64,000 nt of DNA from Chlorogloea sp. CCALA 695 (GCF_003003885.1 NZ_PVWN01000002.1:124001-188000); one strand, 5' to 3'. Positions 53,336-63,800 are shown, numbered from the stretch's first letter. The notes: a model not told the origin generated them from the letters alone. Translations and numbers: made by a program.

Positions 53336-54118
53336 GTGGAAGGTTTAATTAAGCTAGATTTACTCGATTTAGTTTTGGCGCTGGGCATGATGGGGCTGGC
53401 GATTGGTTTATCGGCTTGGCAACAATTGGGCATGGAATGGACATTAGCGATCGCCACAGGGCGGACACTCCTGCAATTGCTAGTAGTTGGGTATATATTA
53501 GCGTTCATCTTTGCTTTAGATAATCCTTGGGCGGTTTTAGCGATTTTGCTGATTATGGTTTCAATTGCGGCGATTGTCGCCCGTAACCGCATTAGTAAAA
53601 AAATTCCGCGTGTTTTACCTTTGGTATGGGGGTCAATTTTCATCAGCACAGCTTTAACTTTAAGCTATACAACACTACTAATAATTCAACCTAACAGTTG
53701 GTACGAACCTCAGTATCTTATTCCCATCGGCGGGATTATTTTAGGTAACTCAATGAATGGGGCGGCGATCGCTGGCGAAAGATTAGTCAGCACCATCAAC
53801 GCCAGTCATTTAGAAATTGAAACTCATCTTAGTTTAGGCGCAACTCCCCAGCAAGCTGTAAATAAATATCGCACTGAAGCTATCAAAGCTGGATTAATTC
53901 CGACAATCAACGCCATGATGGTTGTCGGAATAGTTACTTTACCAGGCATTATTACCGGGCAATTGTTGAGCGGTATTGAACCTTTAGATGCCGCCTCTTA
54001 CCAAATTTTAGTGATGTTTATGCTCACCTTTGCTAACTTAATCACTACTTTATTAGTAACTCAGGGGCTATGCCGTCAGTTTTTTAACAGTGCAACACAA
54101 CTCAAGCAAATAAGTTAA
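53336..54118 (+). CDS. FetB-like UPF0014 ABC permease
   Basis: A 260-residue membrane protein starting at GTG with an AGGAG site. Seven or so hydrophobic segments. The family motifs are GRTLLQLLVVGYIL, PIGGIILGNSMNGAAIAGERL and LSLGATPQQAVNKYRTEAIKAG, with LPGIITGQLLSGIEP near the end, as in E. coli FetB (YbbM). FetB works with the ATPase FetA in iron export under oxidative stress, but no fetA is adjacent. It overlaps the next gene (opposite strand) by 17 bp. Confidence 0.9.
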   Translation: MEGLIKLDLLDLVLALGMMGLAIGLSAWQQLGMEWTLAIATGRTLLQLLVVGYILAFIFALDNPWAVLAILLIMVSIAAIVARNRISKKIPRVLPLVWGSIFISTALTLSYTTLLIIQPNSWYEPQYLIPIGGIILGNSMNGAAIAGERLVSTINASHLEIETHLSLGATPQQAVNKYRTEAIKAGLIPTINAMMVVGIVTLPGIITGQLLSGIEPLDAASYQILVMFMLTFANLITTLLVTQGLCRQFFNSATQLKQIS

Positions 54119-54869
54119 ATCTCTGCAACTGCGTTTCAATTACTTGAGGCAATACTTTATCTAATTCGGCACTGTCATTAAATGGTAATGATTGGTAGCT
54201 AGGTAATTCAAAAGGATACTGCCCCGATAGTTGAGAGCGGTTTTTTTGGGCAATTAAAATTTGCTCTGCCCGTTTGCTCGTAACAGCGTAGCCAATTTCT
54301 ACACAGACGCTCGGACTTAAAATTAATTGGCTAGTTTTGCCCTCAATTTGAGCCACTGGCGTACCATCAGCAATAAATAACAGGCATTTGCGGATTTTGC
54401 GCGTAGCAGTGCTGCTGAGTCTCACAGGGCTATTGCCTGGGCGCGGAGATTCAACTAAAGTTATGGGGAAACGCGATCGCTTATTTAAGTTTTCTAATAC
54501 CATACTTAAAGATTCTCTAAGTATTTGGCTAGACTCTGCGTACTCGTTTTGATGACATAAAAAAATTGTCGGCTCCATCTGAGCAATGGTTGTTTGCTTG
54601 ATAAAATAAATTTCATGGCTGCTAAGGTCGATATTTGCGATCGTATAGCCGCCACTGCCTTCAATATAAAATTCGACAACTTCCCCATCTAGGTAGCGTT
54701 GAAACCATCCTGACTTTTTGATTTCTTGGCTATCTTCCAAAAAATCTGCTCTTAGCGCCGATTTGAGTAAGCTATTTTTATTCAGCCTCAAATCGTGGTG
54801 GCGTTTCTCTAATTCTTGAAGCGGCTCGTACTTGTCTAAATACCAAGCTTTTAAGGCAATAATCGCCAT
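54102..54869 (-). CDS. Unknown protein with a TIR-like/nucleotide-binding C-terminal half
   Basis: A 255-residue protein. The N-terminal 95 residues are charged and mixed alpha/beta. The C-terminal part starts at EPTIFLCHQNEYAESSQIL (about 99-117), continues with RKIRKCLLFIADG, and has PSVCVEIGYAVTSKRAEQIL around Glu191. This order (strand, helix, strand and E-x-G-Y) resembles TIR-like and nucleoside-2-deoxyribosyltransferase folds. A catalytic NAD- or nucleotide-processing role is therefore only an idea. It overlaps the permease gene by 17 bp at the 3' end. No signal peptide. Confidence 0.6.
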   Translation of the reverse strand: MAIIALKAWYLDKYEPLQELEKRHHDLRLNKNSLLKSALRADFLEDSQEIKKSGWFQRYLDGEVVEFYIEGSGGYTIANIDLSSHEIYFIKQTTIAQMEPTIFLCHQNEYAESSQILRESLSMVLENLNKRSRFPITLVESPRPGNSPVRLSSTATRKIRKCLLFIADGTPVAQIEGKTSQLILSPSVCVEIGYAVTSKRAEQILIAQKNRSQLSGQYPFELPSYQSLPFNDSAELDKVLPQVIETQLQRFNLFA

Positions 54870-55259
54870 AATACGGATTTTATCTCAGGCTGCCCTTCAA
54901 TTATATTGACTCCGCCTCTAGTTGAAATAAAAATTTTTACACAACAACACCCAACTTGATAGTAACCGGGGAATTTCCTCTTTTGGGCGATTTTACTTAG
55001 GGTTGCACTGAATTATTACTCGATTGAAAAGCTGAGTAATGTTGCTTTCAGTGGCAGCGCCCCCGATGATAATCACTTTAGGAAATATCAGTTTTAAATA
55101 AGCTGGGTGTTGCGGTGTTTTGACGAGACAGATAGGAATTTAACAGCGCTTTTTACCTCTTAAGTTAGTGTGTACTTTAGCTGTTGGATCTGCCAGGAAA
55201 GCTTTGTAGCTTCAATTAATAAGTTAGCTTCTGTAATTGCTAAAAGCTAGGAAATGATA
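54870..55259. other. 390-bp gap holding a structured element
   Basis: No ORF and no named RNA gene. It contains the nested inverted repeats described at 54945-55112. The remainder, 55113-55259, is AT-rich and carries nothing I can name. Confidence 0.6.
54945..55112. ncRNA. Candidate long-hairpin structured RNA, 6S-like architecture
   Basis: Four paired segments share one centre near 55028. Outer: 54945-54957 with 55100-55112 (12 of 13). Second: ATTTCCT 54973-54979 with AGGAAAT 55080-55086. Third: CACTGAA 55006-55012 with TTCAGTG 55047-55053. Apical: ATTACTC 55015-55021 with GAGTAAT 55034-55040. Between the second and third pairs is a large mostly unpaired region, like the central bubble of 6S RNA. 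Strand undecided; no conserved 6S sequence was recognised. Could also be a chance inverted structure. Confidence 0.45.
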
Positions 55260-55709
55260 CTAAAGTTTACTTTTAATTTCTGCTCGGACGCTCATCAATA
55301 TTTTACCTAAATGATTAGCGCCAGTTTTAGTTTCTCCACAACCCCAGTAATAGTCATTTGGCGAGTCTTCTACTATCAGCAAGTCGGCGGTAGAAAGCAA
55401 TATTGCTTGAATATCTTGATGAGTAAAAAACTTTTGCCTTACTGCCTCTCGCATCACTGTAACTTTGATTTGTTCCCAATTTGACCGCAATTGACGGCGA
55501 CAATCTCGTCCCAAAGCGGCGGCTTGTTCTGGCGTAGGTACGGCTTTAATTATTAATGAACTTCTTTCGTCTGGTGTGCCGATAAATTTTTGCGCTTGGT
55601 AGTAATGCTCGACAGTTTGCCAGTTTTCTCCACCGATCGCAATACCGTGAGGGGAAAAGTTAGAAAAGCACCCGTAAGGTTCATTCACCTTATAAAAGTA
55701 AATGGTCAT
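55260..55709 (-). CDS. NADAR family protein (YbiA-like)
   Basis: A 149-residue protein from ATG 55709. NADAR features: MTIYFYKVNEPYGCFSNFSP at the N-terminus, WQTVEHYYQAQKF, DLLIVEDSPNDYYWGCG and GANHLGKILMSVR. NADAR enzymes hydrolyse N-glycosidic bonds in NAD-derived molecules, including removal of ADP-ribose from guanine bases; YbiA acts on a riboflavin-pathway intermediate. The exact substrate here is unknown. The next gene on the same strand encodes a TIR-like protein beyond the structured gap. Confidence 0.9.
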   Translation of the reverse strand: MTIYFYKVNEPYGCFSNFSPHGIAIGGENWQTVEHYYQAQKFIGTPDERSSLIIKAVPTPEQAAALGRDCRRQLRSNWEQIKVTVMREAVRQKFFTHQDIQAILLSTADLLIVEDSPNDYYWGCGETKTGANHLGKILMSVRAEIKSKL

Positions 55710-55943
55710 TGCGATCGCACTTGTTAACTCCAACCTTTATCAATTGTAAATAATAACAAAATATGTTTACGTTTGAATAAATATTATTAATTTATTTTAA
55801 GTCTAATTATGATTTTACTGGTTTTTTGCTAATAGTAAAACATAATTTTAACCAATATACAAGTTGATTTTTAGATTGGGAAAAATCCTCAACCTAAAAA
55901 TCAAGTTTTGCAAGAGGGGGTAAGATAATTCTGTTTGAGATTA

Positions 55944-56918
55944 TTAATCGAGCAAAAGTCCTTTTTGAGCTAACCATTCTCGGTTAAATAAACGCGATTG
56001 GTAGCGAGTACCGCTATCGCACAAAATAGTAACAATTGTATGTCCTGACCCTAGTTGTTTTGCCAATTGCACGGCGGCGGCGACATTAATACCTGTAGAA
56101 CCGCCCAGAAATAGCCCTTCTTCTTGAAGCAATCGGTAAACCACCCGGACGGCTTCAAGATCCTCAATTTGAATCGCATCATCAATAAGCGCATTGATTA
56201 AATTAACAGTAATGCGACTATTGCCAATTCCTTCAGTAATCGAGCTACCTTCGGCGTGGGGTTTGCCCGTTTTAACATAACTATAAAGCCCGCTACCCAT
56301 CGGATCTGCTAAGACAGTTTTGATGGCTGGATTTTTTTCTTTTAAGTACATTGAAACCCCCGCCAGCGTCCCGCCTGTTCCCGTTGCCGTTACCCAAACA
56401 TCGACTTTACCATCGGTTTGTTCCCAAATTTCTTTACCTGTAGTTTCGTAATGCGATCGCCTATTTGCCAAATTATCAAATTGATTTGCCCAAATAGCAT
56501 TTTCCATTTCTGAGGCAATTCTTCCTGAAAGCCGCACGTAATTATTAGGATCTTTGTAAGGTACGGCAGGGACAGTGCGAACTTCTGCACCTAAAGTTTT
56601 TAAAGCCTCAATCTTTTCTTGAGACTGAGTATCGGGAATCACAATTAGGCATTTATAGCCTTTGGCGTTGCAGATATGAGCAAGTCCAATTCCTGTATTT
56701 CCGGCGGTTCCTTCTACTACCGTACCACCGGGCTTAAGCAAGCCTTTTTCCTCCGCATCTAAAATCATATACAGGGCGGCGCGATCTTTTACCGAACCAC
56801 CAGGGTTGAGAAATTCAGCTTTTCCCAGAATTTCGCAGCCTGTCTCCTGGCTGAAACGATTTAGACGAATTAGTGGCGTATTGCCTACAGTGTCTATGAA
56901 TCCATTTTTGATATCCAT
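55944..56918 (-). CDS. cysK: Cysteine synthase A-family enzyme
   Basis: A 324-residue PLP enzyme making cysteine from O-acetylserine and sulfide. PLP Lys44 is in [10 protein letters not shown], the substrate loop is [10 protein letters not shown] (about 86-95), the phosphate loop GTGGTLAG (near 180) and [11 protein letters not shown] near the C-terminus. Full length. Some sequences of this type act as cystathionine beta-synthases, so the assignment is to the family. The gene is divergent from rpoZ across 192 bp. Confidence 0.88.
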   Translation of the reverse strand: MDIKNGFIDTVGNTPLIRLNRFSQETGCEILGKAEFLNPGGSVKDRAALYMILDAEEKGLLKPGGTVVEGTAGNTGIGLAHICNAKGYKCLIVIPDTQSQEKIEALKTLGAEVRTVPAVPYKDPNNYVRLSGRIASEMENAIWANQFDNLANRRSHYETTGKEIWEQTDGKVDVWVTATGTGGTLAGVSMYLKEKNPAIKTVLADPMGSGLYSYVKTGKPHAEGSSITEGIGNSRITVNLINALIDDAIQIEDLEAVRVVYRLLQEEGLFLGGSTGINVAAAVQLAKQLGSGHTIVTILCDSGTRYQSRLFNREWLAQKGLLLD

Positions 56919-57110
56919 GCCAACATTACCTAACTATCCCTATAAAGATTTTGGCTTAGATTGGCGATCGCATTTTCTACCATTAGGAATTAGTTTCGCC
57001 CTTGACACGGGAATATCTTGGCAAATAATTTGCAACTTGGCTAAAAGTGCGATCGCCCTATTTCTAAAGTCTGTTGTAGACTATAATCAAACCCAAAACT
57101 TGCAGGTTTC

Positions 57111-57347
57111 ATGCTCAAACGTACTAAATTCGAGACACCCCAAACCGAAGTTATTCAACGAGCGGAAGAGCTAATTAGTGCCGCCTCAAATCGCTATCGG
57201 ATCACTGTTCAAGTAGCCAATCGCGCTAAACGCCGCCGTTATGAAGACTTTGATACTATGGACGATCCCATGATGAAACCAGTATTAAGGGCAATTATTG
57301 AAATGTCCGACGAACTTAATCAGCCAGAAATTATTGGCGAATCTTGA
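57111..57347 (+). CDS. rpoZ: RNA polymerase omega subunit
   Basis: A 78-residue protein with the cyanobacterial omega pattern: [40 protein letters not shown] and a C-terminal [20 protein letters not shown]. The RxTxxxxxxA and Arg-rich helix promote assembly of beta' into RNA polymerase. ATG is used. The next gene begins 25 bp downstream. Confidence 0.93.
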   Translation: MLKRTKFETPQTEVIQRAEELISAASNRYRITVQVANRAKRRRYEDFDTMDDPMMKPVLRAIIEMSDELNQPEIIGES

Positions 57348-57371
57348 AGATCCGTTTAGGGGCAGAAAATT

Positions 57372-57956
57372 GTGAATAGGCAAAAAAAATCGCCTTTATC
57401 GCTATTTATTCTCGCTTGCACAACAGGCTTAATAGTGTTAGGTACGTCGCTAAATATTAGCAATAGCTTTTTAGCTGCACCGAGTTTTGCTCAAAGTGCT
57501 AGACCTCAAGAGTTTGGAATGCAAGTTTATCAAAGGTTGCCAAATCTACCTTTAGAAAACAAGTATGTCAGCAAAGATACGAAAAAAGTAGCCGCAGACA
57601 ATACTTTAGTTACTCGTTTGCTGCAATATCACCTATATCTTAAAGGACGCGCCCCCGGTTATAGACTTGATTGGAAACTAACTTTAGCTGACTATTTAGG
57701 CGCTAACGAGCTAATAGATGAAGTAGCATATCCAGGATACGCTACTTTGTTGACAAATCCCTTAGAAGGCGATCGCGCGGTAATTACCCGCCTCAACCGC
57801 AAACAGCGCAATGAATTAGTGCAAGTTATGGTTAGCCTATTTAATCAAAACACACGGGCTGCTACTAGCCCCTCTGGTAGGGCAAATCCTCAGATTCCCG
57901 CCCCCACGTCCACACCACTTCCGCCCCGCCCTGGCGACGCACAGAGGTTGAAATAA
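57372..57956 (+). CDS. Secreted conserved cyanobacterial protein, unknown
   Basis: A 194-residue protein from GTG with a signal peptide (PLSLFILACTTGLIVLGTSL, cleavage near residue 41, APSFAQS). The mature domain has QRLPNLPLENKYVSKDTKKV, YHLYLKGRAPGYRLDWKLTLADYLG and a Pro-rich tail (PTSTPLPPRPGD). I know no function. Two bases separate its stop from the start of the next gene, so it may be in an operon with rpoZ and the ADC-like gene. Confidence 0.65.
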   Translation: MNRQKKSPLSLFILACTTGLIVLGTSLNISNSFLAAPSFAQSARPQEFGMQVYQRLPNLPLENKYVSKDTKKVAADNTLVTRLLQYHLYLKGRAPGYRLDWKLTLADYLGANELIDEVAYPGYATLLTNPLEGDRAVITRLNRKQRNELVQVMVSLFNQNTRAATSPSGRANPQIPAPTSTPLPPRPGDAQRLK

Positions 57957-57958
57957 AA

Positions 57959-58591
57959 ATGACCTATCCCCAGCCTCCTTGGACATTAAAAGGCGATGCT
58001 TTTGTCACTTTGCAGTTATTAGACATTGCGCGAGTACGTCCCCTAATTCCTGCGGAGTTAAATATTGTTTCCGTCTTGCCTAGTAAAACTGTTGGTGGGG
58101 TTTATTTATCTAAGTACAGTTCTGGTTCTGTATTAGAATACAGCGAACTAATTATTATTGCTGGCTTTTTGAGCTATAAAGGTAAATTTGGTGGCTGGGT
58201 TTCGCATATTTATGTAGATAATCCTGACTCGGTGGCGGGTGGGAGAGAAGTTTGGGGCTTACCTAAAGAATTAGCCCAATTTAGTTGGGAAGCAAGTAGT
58301 GTCACTGTAAGTCAATCAGGCCATTTATTGTGTAAATTCAATTACCAGCGTCAAAGCTTTGGTTTACCTCTAAAACTTGGTGCTGCGGCTTTTAGTCGCA
58401 AAGAGAGTAATTTGTTAATATTTCCTGCCTTTGTGGAAGCGAATTTTGGTTTAGTTAGTTCTAACTTAGAGATTCCCACAACTAGCCCTTTTGCATCGCT
58501 AAATATTAGTCAGCCTATATTAACAGTTCATAGCGATCGCCTAAATTTGGTAGTAGATGCTCCAACAGGTGTTGGACAAACAAGACTTTAG
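57959..58591 (+). CDS. Acetoacetate decarboxylase-family protein
   Basis: A 210-residue protein of the ADC fold: MTYPQPPWTLKGDAFVTLQLL at the N-terminus and SVAGGREVWGLPKELAQF (about 90-107), where the Lys corresponds to the region of the Schiff-base Lys. The family contains decarboxylases and related aldolase-dehydratases. Function in cyanobacteria is unknown. It is 2 bp downstream of a secreted unknown protein. Confidence 0.85.
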   Translation: MTYPQPPWTLKGDAFVTLQLLDIARVRPLIPAELNIVSVLPSKTVGGVYLSKYSSGSVLEYSELIIIAGFLSYKGKFGGWVSHIYVDNPDSVAGGREVWGLPKELAQFSWEASSVTVSQSGHLLCKFNYQRQSFGLPLKLGAAAFSRKESNLLIFPAFVEANFGLVSSNLEIPTTSPFASLNISQPILTVHSDRLNLVVDAPTGVGQTRL

Positions 58592-58738
58592 ATAAATAAT
58601 CCAATAATTGCGATCGCGTCAACTGTGACAACCTACGCTATAATCTTTGACTTAGCGCTGCAAAAACTTAAGTTAAGCTCATCTTAATTACTGAGTTCAC
58701 CGCACTCAAACAGCATTCTTAATGGAAGCCTAATTTCT

Positions 58739-60103
58739 GTGCCTCAAAAACCTACTGACCTTAACAATGTGCCTACAGAGATAAACCCAGTTTTGGCATT
58801 AAAAGAATTGGTGGCGCGTCTGCATCGAGAACAACATAAAATCCCAGACTTACTAAGCTCTTTAGGTTTTGCGCTGCGAAGTTTCAACAATCTCAATCAG
58901 TTTTTAGAATTAATTCCGCTTATGGCAACGCGGGTAACTGAAGCGGAGGTTGGCGCATTAATATTATATAAACCTAATGGTCAAGTAAAGTTAGAACAAT
59001 TACATTGCCAAGATAGCAATCAGCAAAAAATAATTCGTAAAGCCTTAGAAACAGCTATTAATGTAGTTACCGCCTCTTTGACTTCTGCCCAATTAGTACC
59101 AGTCACCGCCACTATAGACGCTCAAGTTAGCAGCCAATTGGGGGGGGATAGGCAATTGTTTGGTACGAGTATTCTAGTCAAACAGGCAGAAAGAGGTAGA
59201 TTATATGTTTTTAGCAATAATCCCCAATACAATTGGACGGAAGAGCGACAAAAACTCGTGCGCCTAATAGCTGATCAAACCGCCGTAGCTATCGAAAATG
59301 GCGAACTTACTATAGAGTTACGCAAAAAAGAACGTTTAGACCGAGAATTAGAAATTGGCGCAGAAATTCAATTACAATTACTACCTCGTCAATGTCCAAC
59401 TATTCCTGGCGTATCTTTAGCTGCTTTTTGTCAACCAGCTAATCGCGTAGGTGGAGACTATTATGATTTTATTCCTACTGGTCACAACGGACAAAAAAAA
59501 TTAGTTAGCCAATCTCATCGCTGGACGCTAGTAATTGGCGATGTGATGGGTAAAGGAGTTCCGGCAGGACTAATTATGACTATGACACGGGGAATGCTAA
59601 GGGGAGAAGTGCTAAATGGTCACTCTCCAGCCCGAATTCTGCAACACTTAAATCGGGTAATGTATGCAGATTTAGAAAATTCTCATCGATTTGTCACGCT
59701 GTTTTGCTCGGAGTACGATCCCGATACGCAGATTTTGACCTATAGTAACGCCGCTCATAATCCACCGTTATTGTGGCACGCTGCAACTAAAACTATTAAG
59801 CGTCTTGATACGTTGGGAATGTTAATCGGGCTTGATGCTCATAATCAGTACGAAAATGCTCAAGTTCAATTACGCAGTGGAGATACAATTATTTATTACA
59901 CTGATGGCTTTACCGATGCAGCTAGTCAAAATGGCGATCGCTTTGATGAGGAAAACTTAATCAGGGCTTTTGGGTGGGCTTGCAAGCATTCTTTAGCACC
60001 TCAATCAATTTTAGAATATCTATTTGACAAAGTTCGCCAATTTATCGGTACTGATAGTCAAAATACTGACGACATGACTTTAGTTGTTATGCAAATTCAC
60101 TGA
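58739..60103 (+). CDS. GAF-domain PP2C (SpoIIE) phosphatase
   Basis: A 454-residue protein starting at GTG. A GAF-like domain covers about 45-195 (FLELIPLMATRVTEAEVGALILY; WTEERQKLVRLIADQTAVAIEN). The SpoIIE-type PP2C domain spans about 215-452, with metal-site motifs VGGDYYDF, VIGDVMGKGVPAGLIMTM, IIYYTDGFTDA and DDMTLVV. Cyanobacterial proteins of this type dephosphorylate anti-sigma antagonists in partner-switching cascades. No anti-sigma or antagonist gene is adjacent. Confidence 0.92.
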   Translation: MPQKPTDLNNVPTEINPVLALKELVARLHREQHKIPDLLSSLGFALRSFNNLNQFLELIPLMATRVTEAEVGALILYKPNGQVKLEQLHCQDSNQQKIIRKALETAINVVTASLTSAQLVPVTATIDAQVSSQLGGDRQLFGTSILVKQAERGRLYVFSNNPQYNWTEERQKLVRLIADQTAVAIENGELTIELRKKERLDRELEIGAEIQLQLLPRQCPTIPGVSLAAFCQPANRVGGDYYDFIPTGHNGQKKLVSQSHRWTLVIGDVMGKGVPAGLIMTMTRGMLRGEVLNGHSPARILQHLNRVMYADLENSHRFVTLFCSEYDPDTQILTYSNAAHNPPLLWHAATKTIKRLDTLGMLIGLDAHNQYENAQVQLRSGDTIIYYTDGFTDAASQNGDRFDEENLIRAFGWACKHSLAPQSILEYLFDKVRQFIGTDSQNTDDMTLVVMQIH

Positions 60104-60109
60104 GAAGAT

Positions 60110-60751
60110 ATGACTAACCAAGTAGCCCCAGAATCAATAATTTATCCAGGACAGTTTGGCGATTTTACTATCGATAAAAGCGATCGCACCAGTGTAATTA
60201 TCTATCGTACTGGTTTGGGTATTGCTGCCCTTAGTTTTGCCCTAGGAAGTGCGGTTTCTCTTTTCCAACCTAATAATTTGTCCTTGCTACAGCCTTTGTT
60301 TTTCTGCTTTAGTTTGGGTTTGGGAGTTAGTTTGCTCACAATCCACATTTATCTTGCGGTACTGCACCGAGTATTACAAATCTTTTGGGCGATCGGGACA
60401 ACGAGCGCAGTTTTTTGGACAATATCTAGTCGCGCACCTTTGGCTACAACTCTTTATCATCAACCACTAGCTTTATTCGGAGTTGGGTTTATTTTTGCCG
60501 CTTTGACGGGTATCTACTTCAAGGAAGCCTTCTGTTTTTATCGGTTAGAAACAAAATTTCTTACGCCTTTAGTGCCAGCTTTGCTTTTAGGACATCTGTT
60601 AAATCTTATACCTGTTGCTGGAGAAAAATTAATGCTGGCTACCTGGGCGGTTTTATTTTGTGTGTTTGCCCTTCGTAAAGCCGTACAACCAATTCCTCCA
60701 GATATTGGCGACAAATCAGTATTTACTTATCTACACGAGCGTAAGGTTTAA
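60110..60751 (+). CDS. DUF2301 integral membrane protein
   Basis: A 213-residue protein with five or six membrane segments after a polar 30-residue N-terminus (YPGQFGDFTIDKSDRTSVIIYR). The family is mostly cyanobacterial and of unknown function. It lies 6 bp after the phosphatase stop, so the two may be cotranscribed. The stretch behind it contains a 10-bp inverted repeat (60762-60771 with 60818-60828). Confidence 0.82.
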   Translation: MTNQVAPESIIYPGQFGDFTIDKSDRTSVIIYRTGLGIAALSFALGSAVSLFQPNNLSLLQPLFFCFSLGLGVSLLTIHIYLAVLHRVLQIFWAIGTTSAVFWTISSRAPLATTLYHQPLALFGVGFIFAALTGIYFKEAFCFYRLETKFLTPLVPALLLGHLLNLIPVAGEKLMLATWAVLFCVFALRKAVQPIPPDIGDKSVFTYLHERKV

Positions 60752-60863
60752 AAAAATACCTTTAACACCTTTGCCCTAAAGTTAGTAAAGGTCTAGATCC
60801 TTGAAGCCAACCGTGCTAAGGTGTTTAACTACTAATACCCTGAGCAAAATTCAACCAGCGCCT

Positions 60864-63800
60864 ATGGTGTATGTCAAGCGCCTGGAACTCTCGCATTTTA
60901 AATCCTTTGGCGGTACAACGACAGTTCCATTATTGCCAGGTTTTACAGTGGTTTCTGGCCCCAATGGTTCGGGTAAATCTAATATTCTCGATGCTTTATT
61001 ATTTGCCCTTGGTCTTGCTAGTTCTAAAGGGATGAGAGCCGAGCGCTTACCCGACCTAGTTAACCACAATCAAGGCAATCGTGGTAAAGCAGAAGCTAGT
61101 GTTACTGTTACCTTTGATATCAGCGACGACGAGCAAAATACTTCTACCGAATGGAGCGTTACGCGCCGTCTCCGAGTCACTAAGCAAGATACTTATACTT
61201 CAAACTATTACATCAATGACGAAGCTTGTACTTTAACTCAGCTACACGCTCAGTTATCGCAATTGCGGATTTATCCTGAAGGCTACAATGTAGTGCTGCA
61301 AGGCGATGTGACTAGCATTATTTCTATGAATGCTAAAGAGCGGAGAGAAATTATTGACGAACTAGCAGGGGTTGCTAACTTTGATCGCAAAATTATTCAA
61401 GCCAAAGATACTTTGGAAGAAGTACGCGATCGCATTGAACGCTGTCAAATCGTTGAGAAAGAATTAATTATTCAACGCGAAAAGCTTTCGACCGACAGGC
61501 TCAAAGCTGAGAAATACCAACGCCTCCGCGCTGACTTCGCTCAAAAGCAACAATGGGAAACGGTGCTACAGTGGCGACATCTCCAAGCTCAACAACAACA
61601 AATTGTAGAGCAACTACAAATAGGCGATCGCACTATCGCCGAATTAACTACTCAGCTTGCCGATAGTCAGCTACAAATTAGCACTTCTACCACCCAACTT
61701 GACTTACTCAACCAGCGCGTCAAAGCCTTGGGAGAAGCGGATCTTTTACAACTCCAGTCTACTTTAGCAACCTTCCAAGCTGAACAAAAACAACTCCACC
61801 TCCGCAAGCAAGAGTTAGAACACGCCGCAAACAATATCACAGCCAGAATATCCCGAAAAAATGAAGAAGTCAAGTCAAATCAGCATCTTTTTAGTCAAAT
61901 TATTAAAGAACAGGAAGTATTAGAAACCCAAACTATTGCCGCCTTACGTTTAGCACAACTAGAGGCAAAGATTGCTTTAGAACAAAGCCGAGAATCAGCA
62001 AATGCGATCGCCTATGCTGGTGATGAGCTGGTACAGCAACAAACCGCTCTAAGCCGTCAGATTGAGGCTTTACTGAAAACTATCGAACCCCAACGTACAG
62101 AACAAGCTAAGTTAAACGAGCGTCACAATCAGTTAAATAAACAAGTTAGCGAACAAACTCAATTAATTTCTAACTTAGAGCCGCAAATAGCCCAGAAAAA
62201 AGATCAACTTAGGAACTTAGAAGCGGAATTGCTAACATTTACTGAAAAAACTGAATTATTATTAAAAACCTTGGCAGCAGGAGAACAAGAATTACAAATT
62301 CAGCAGCAAACGCAAAATAGATTGATCTTAGAACAAAGAGAAAAACAACGTAATTTAGATCAATTAGAAGCACAAATTCAAGCCGTTCAATCGGTTCAAG
62401 GAACTTTCGCCACTAACGTTATTTTACAATCGGGTTTAAGTGGTGTTTGTGGATTAGTTGCCCAATTAGGAAAGGTTGAACCCCGGTATCAATTAGCCTT
62501 AGAAACTGCCGCCGGAGGAAGGTTAGGACAGTTGGTAGTAGAAGATGACTTGGTAGCGGCGGCAGCTATTGAGTTGTTGAAGCAAAAAAAAGCTGGGAGA
62601 ATCACCTTTTTACCTTTAAATAAGATTCAATCCGGGCGGTTTTCGCCTACTGTAGCCTTGGGCTACGCGAAAGGGTTTGTAGATTACGCGATAAATTTGC
62701 TGGAATGCGAAGGCAAATATCAAAATATCTTTGCTTATGTGTTTGGTAGCACCGTAGTATTTGCCACCTTAGAAGCAGCGCGGGGTTATTTGGGACAGCA
62801 TCGGATTGTGACATTAGACGGCGAATTATTAGAAACTAGCGGCGCAATGACTGGGGGAATAAGTAACCAGCGTTCGAGCTTGCATTTTGGCAGAGGAGAG
62901 GCAACGGAATCATCAGAAATTACCCAGTTAAAAAATCGCCTGCAAGATATTACGCAAATATTAGAGCGTTGTACCCAAGTAATCAACACGCTTCTAGCCA
63001 AAACTAAGCAGCAAAGTCAAGAAATAACAGAAATGCGCCAACAAAGGCGAGAAAAGCAGATTAAGTGCGAACAACTTAGCAAAGAGATTACTAACTTAAG
63101 CCAGCAACTAGCGCAAACAGCAGTTCAAAATGCCCAAACTACTGAACAATTAGTTAAGGCTCAAGCTCGATTGCAAGTTTTAGAGCAAGAACTGCCCCAG
63201 CAAGAAGCTACACTGCAACAACAAAAACTAGCATTAACTGAATTAGAGAACTCACAAACAAATAGTCAATGGCAGGAAATCCAAGCAGTAATTAAGACTA
63301 ACGAGCAACAATTGCAAGCAAAAGAACAGGAACTAAGACAAGCGGAGGGAAAAATTAAAGACCTTGAAAATCAACAATCTCGTCTGCAAGTATCCATCGC
63401 CGCCAGTATTGCTAGAAAAGAAGAATATCAGCAGCAAGAGATAGAAACGACTGCTCAAATTGCCGAAATTGAAAATCAACTATTAGCGACTTCTACCCAA
63501 ATCACCCAAATTAGGACATCTTTAAGTCAAGTAAGCCAACAATTGACCACCGAAAAAGCGCAGCGCGATCGCACAGAAAAACACTTAAGCGCCCAACATT
63601 TAGCCCACAGTCAACTAGAATGGCAACAACAAAAACAGCAAGAAACCCAAATAACAAAGCAGCAACAATTATTAGAACTAAAAGCAAAGTTACAACAAGC
63701 CGAGTTACCCCAACCATTACCGCAAGTACCAATAGAAATAGATTTAGAACAACTACAAAAAGAATTGAAAGTAACTGCCAAACGTTTAGAAGCAATGGAG

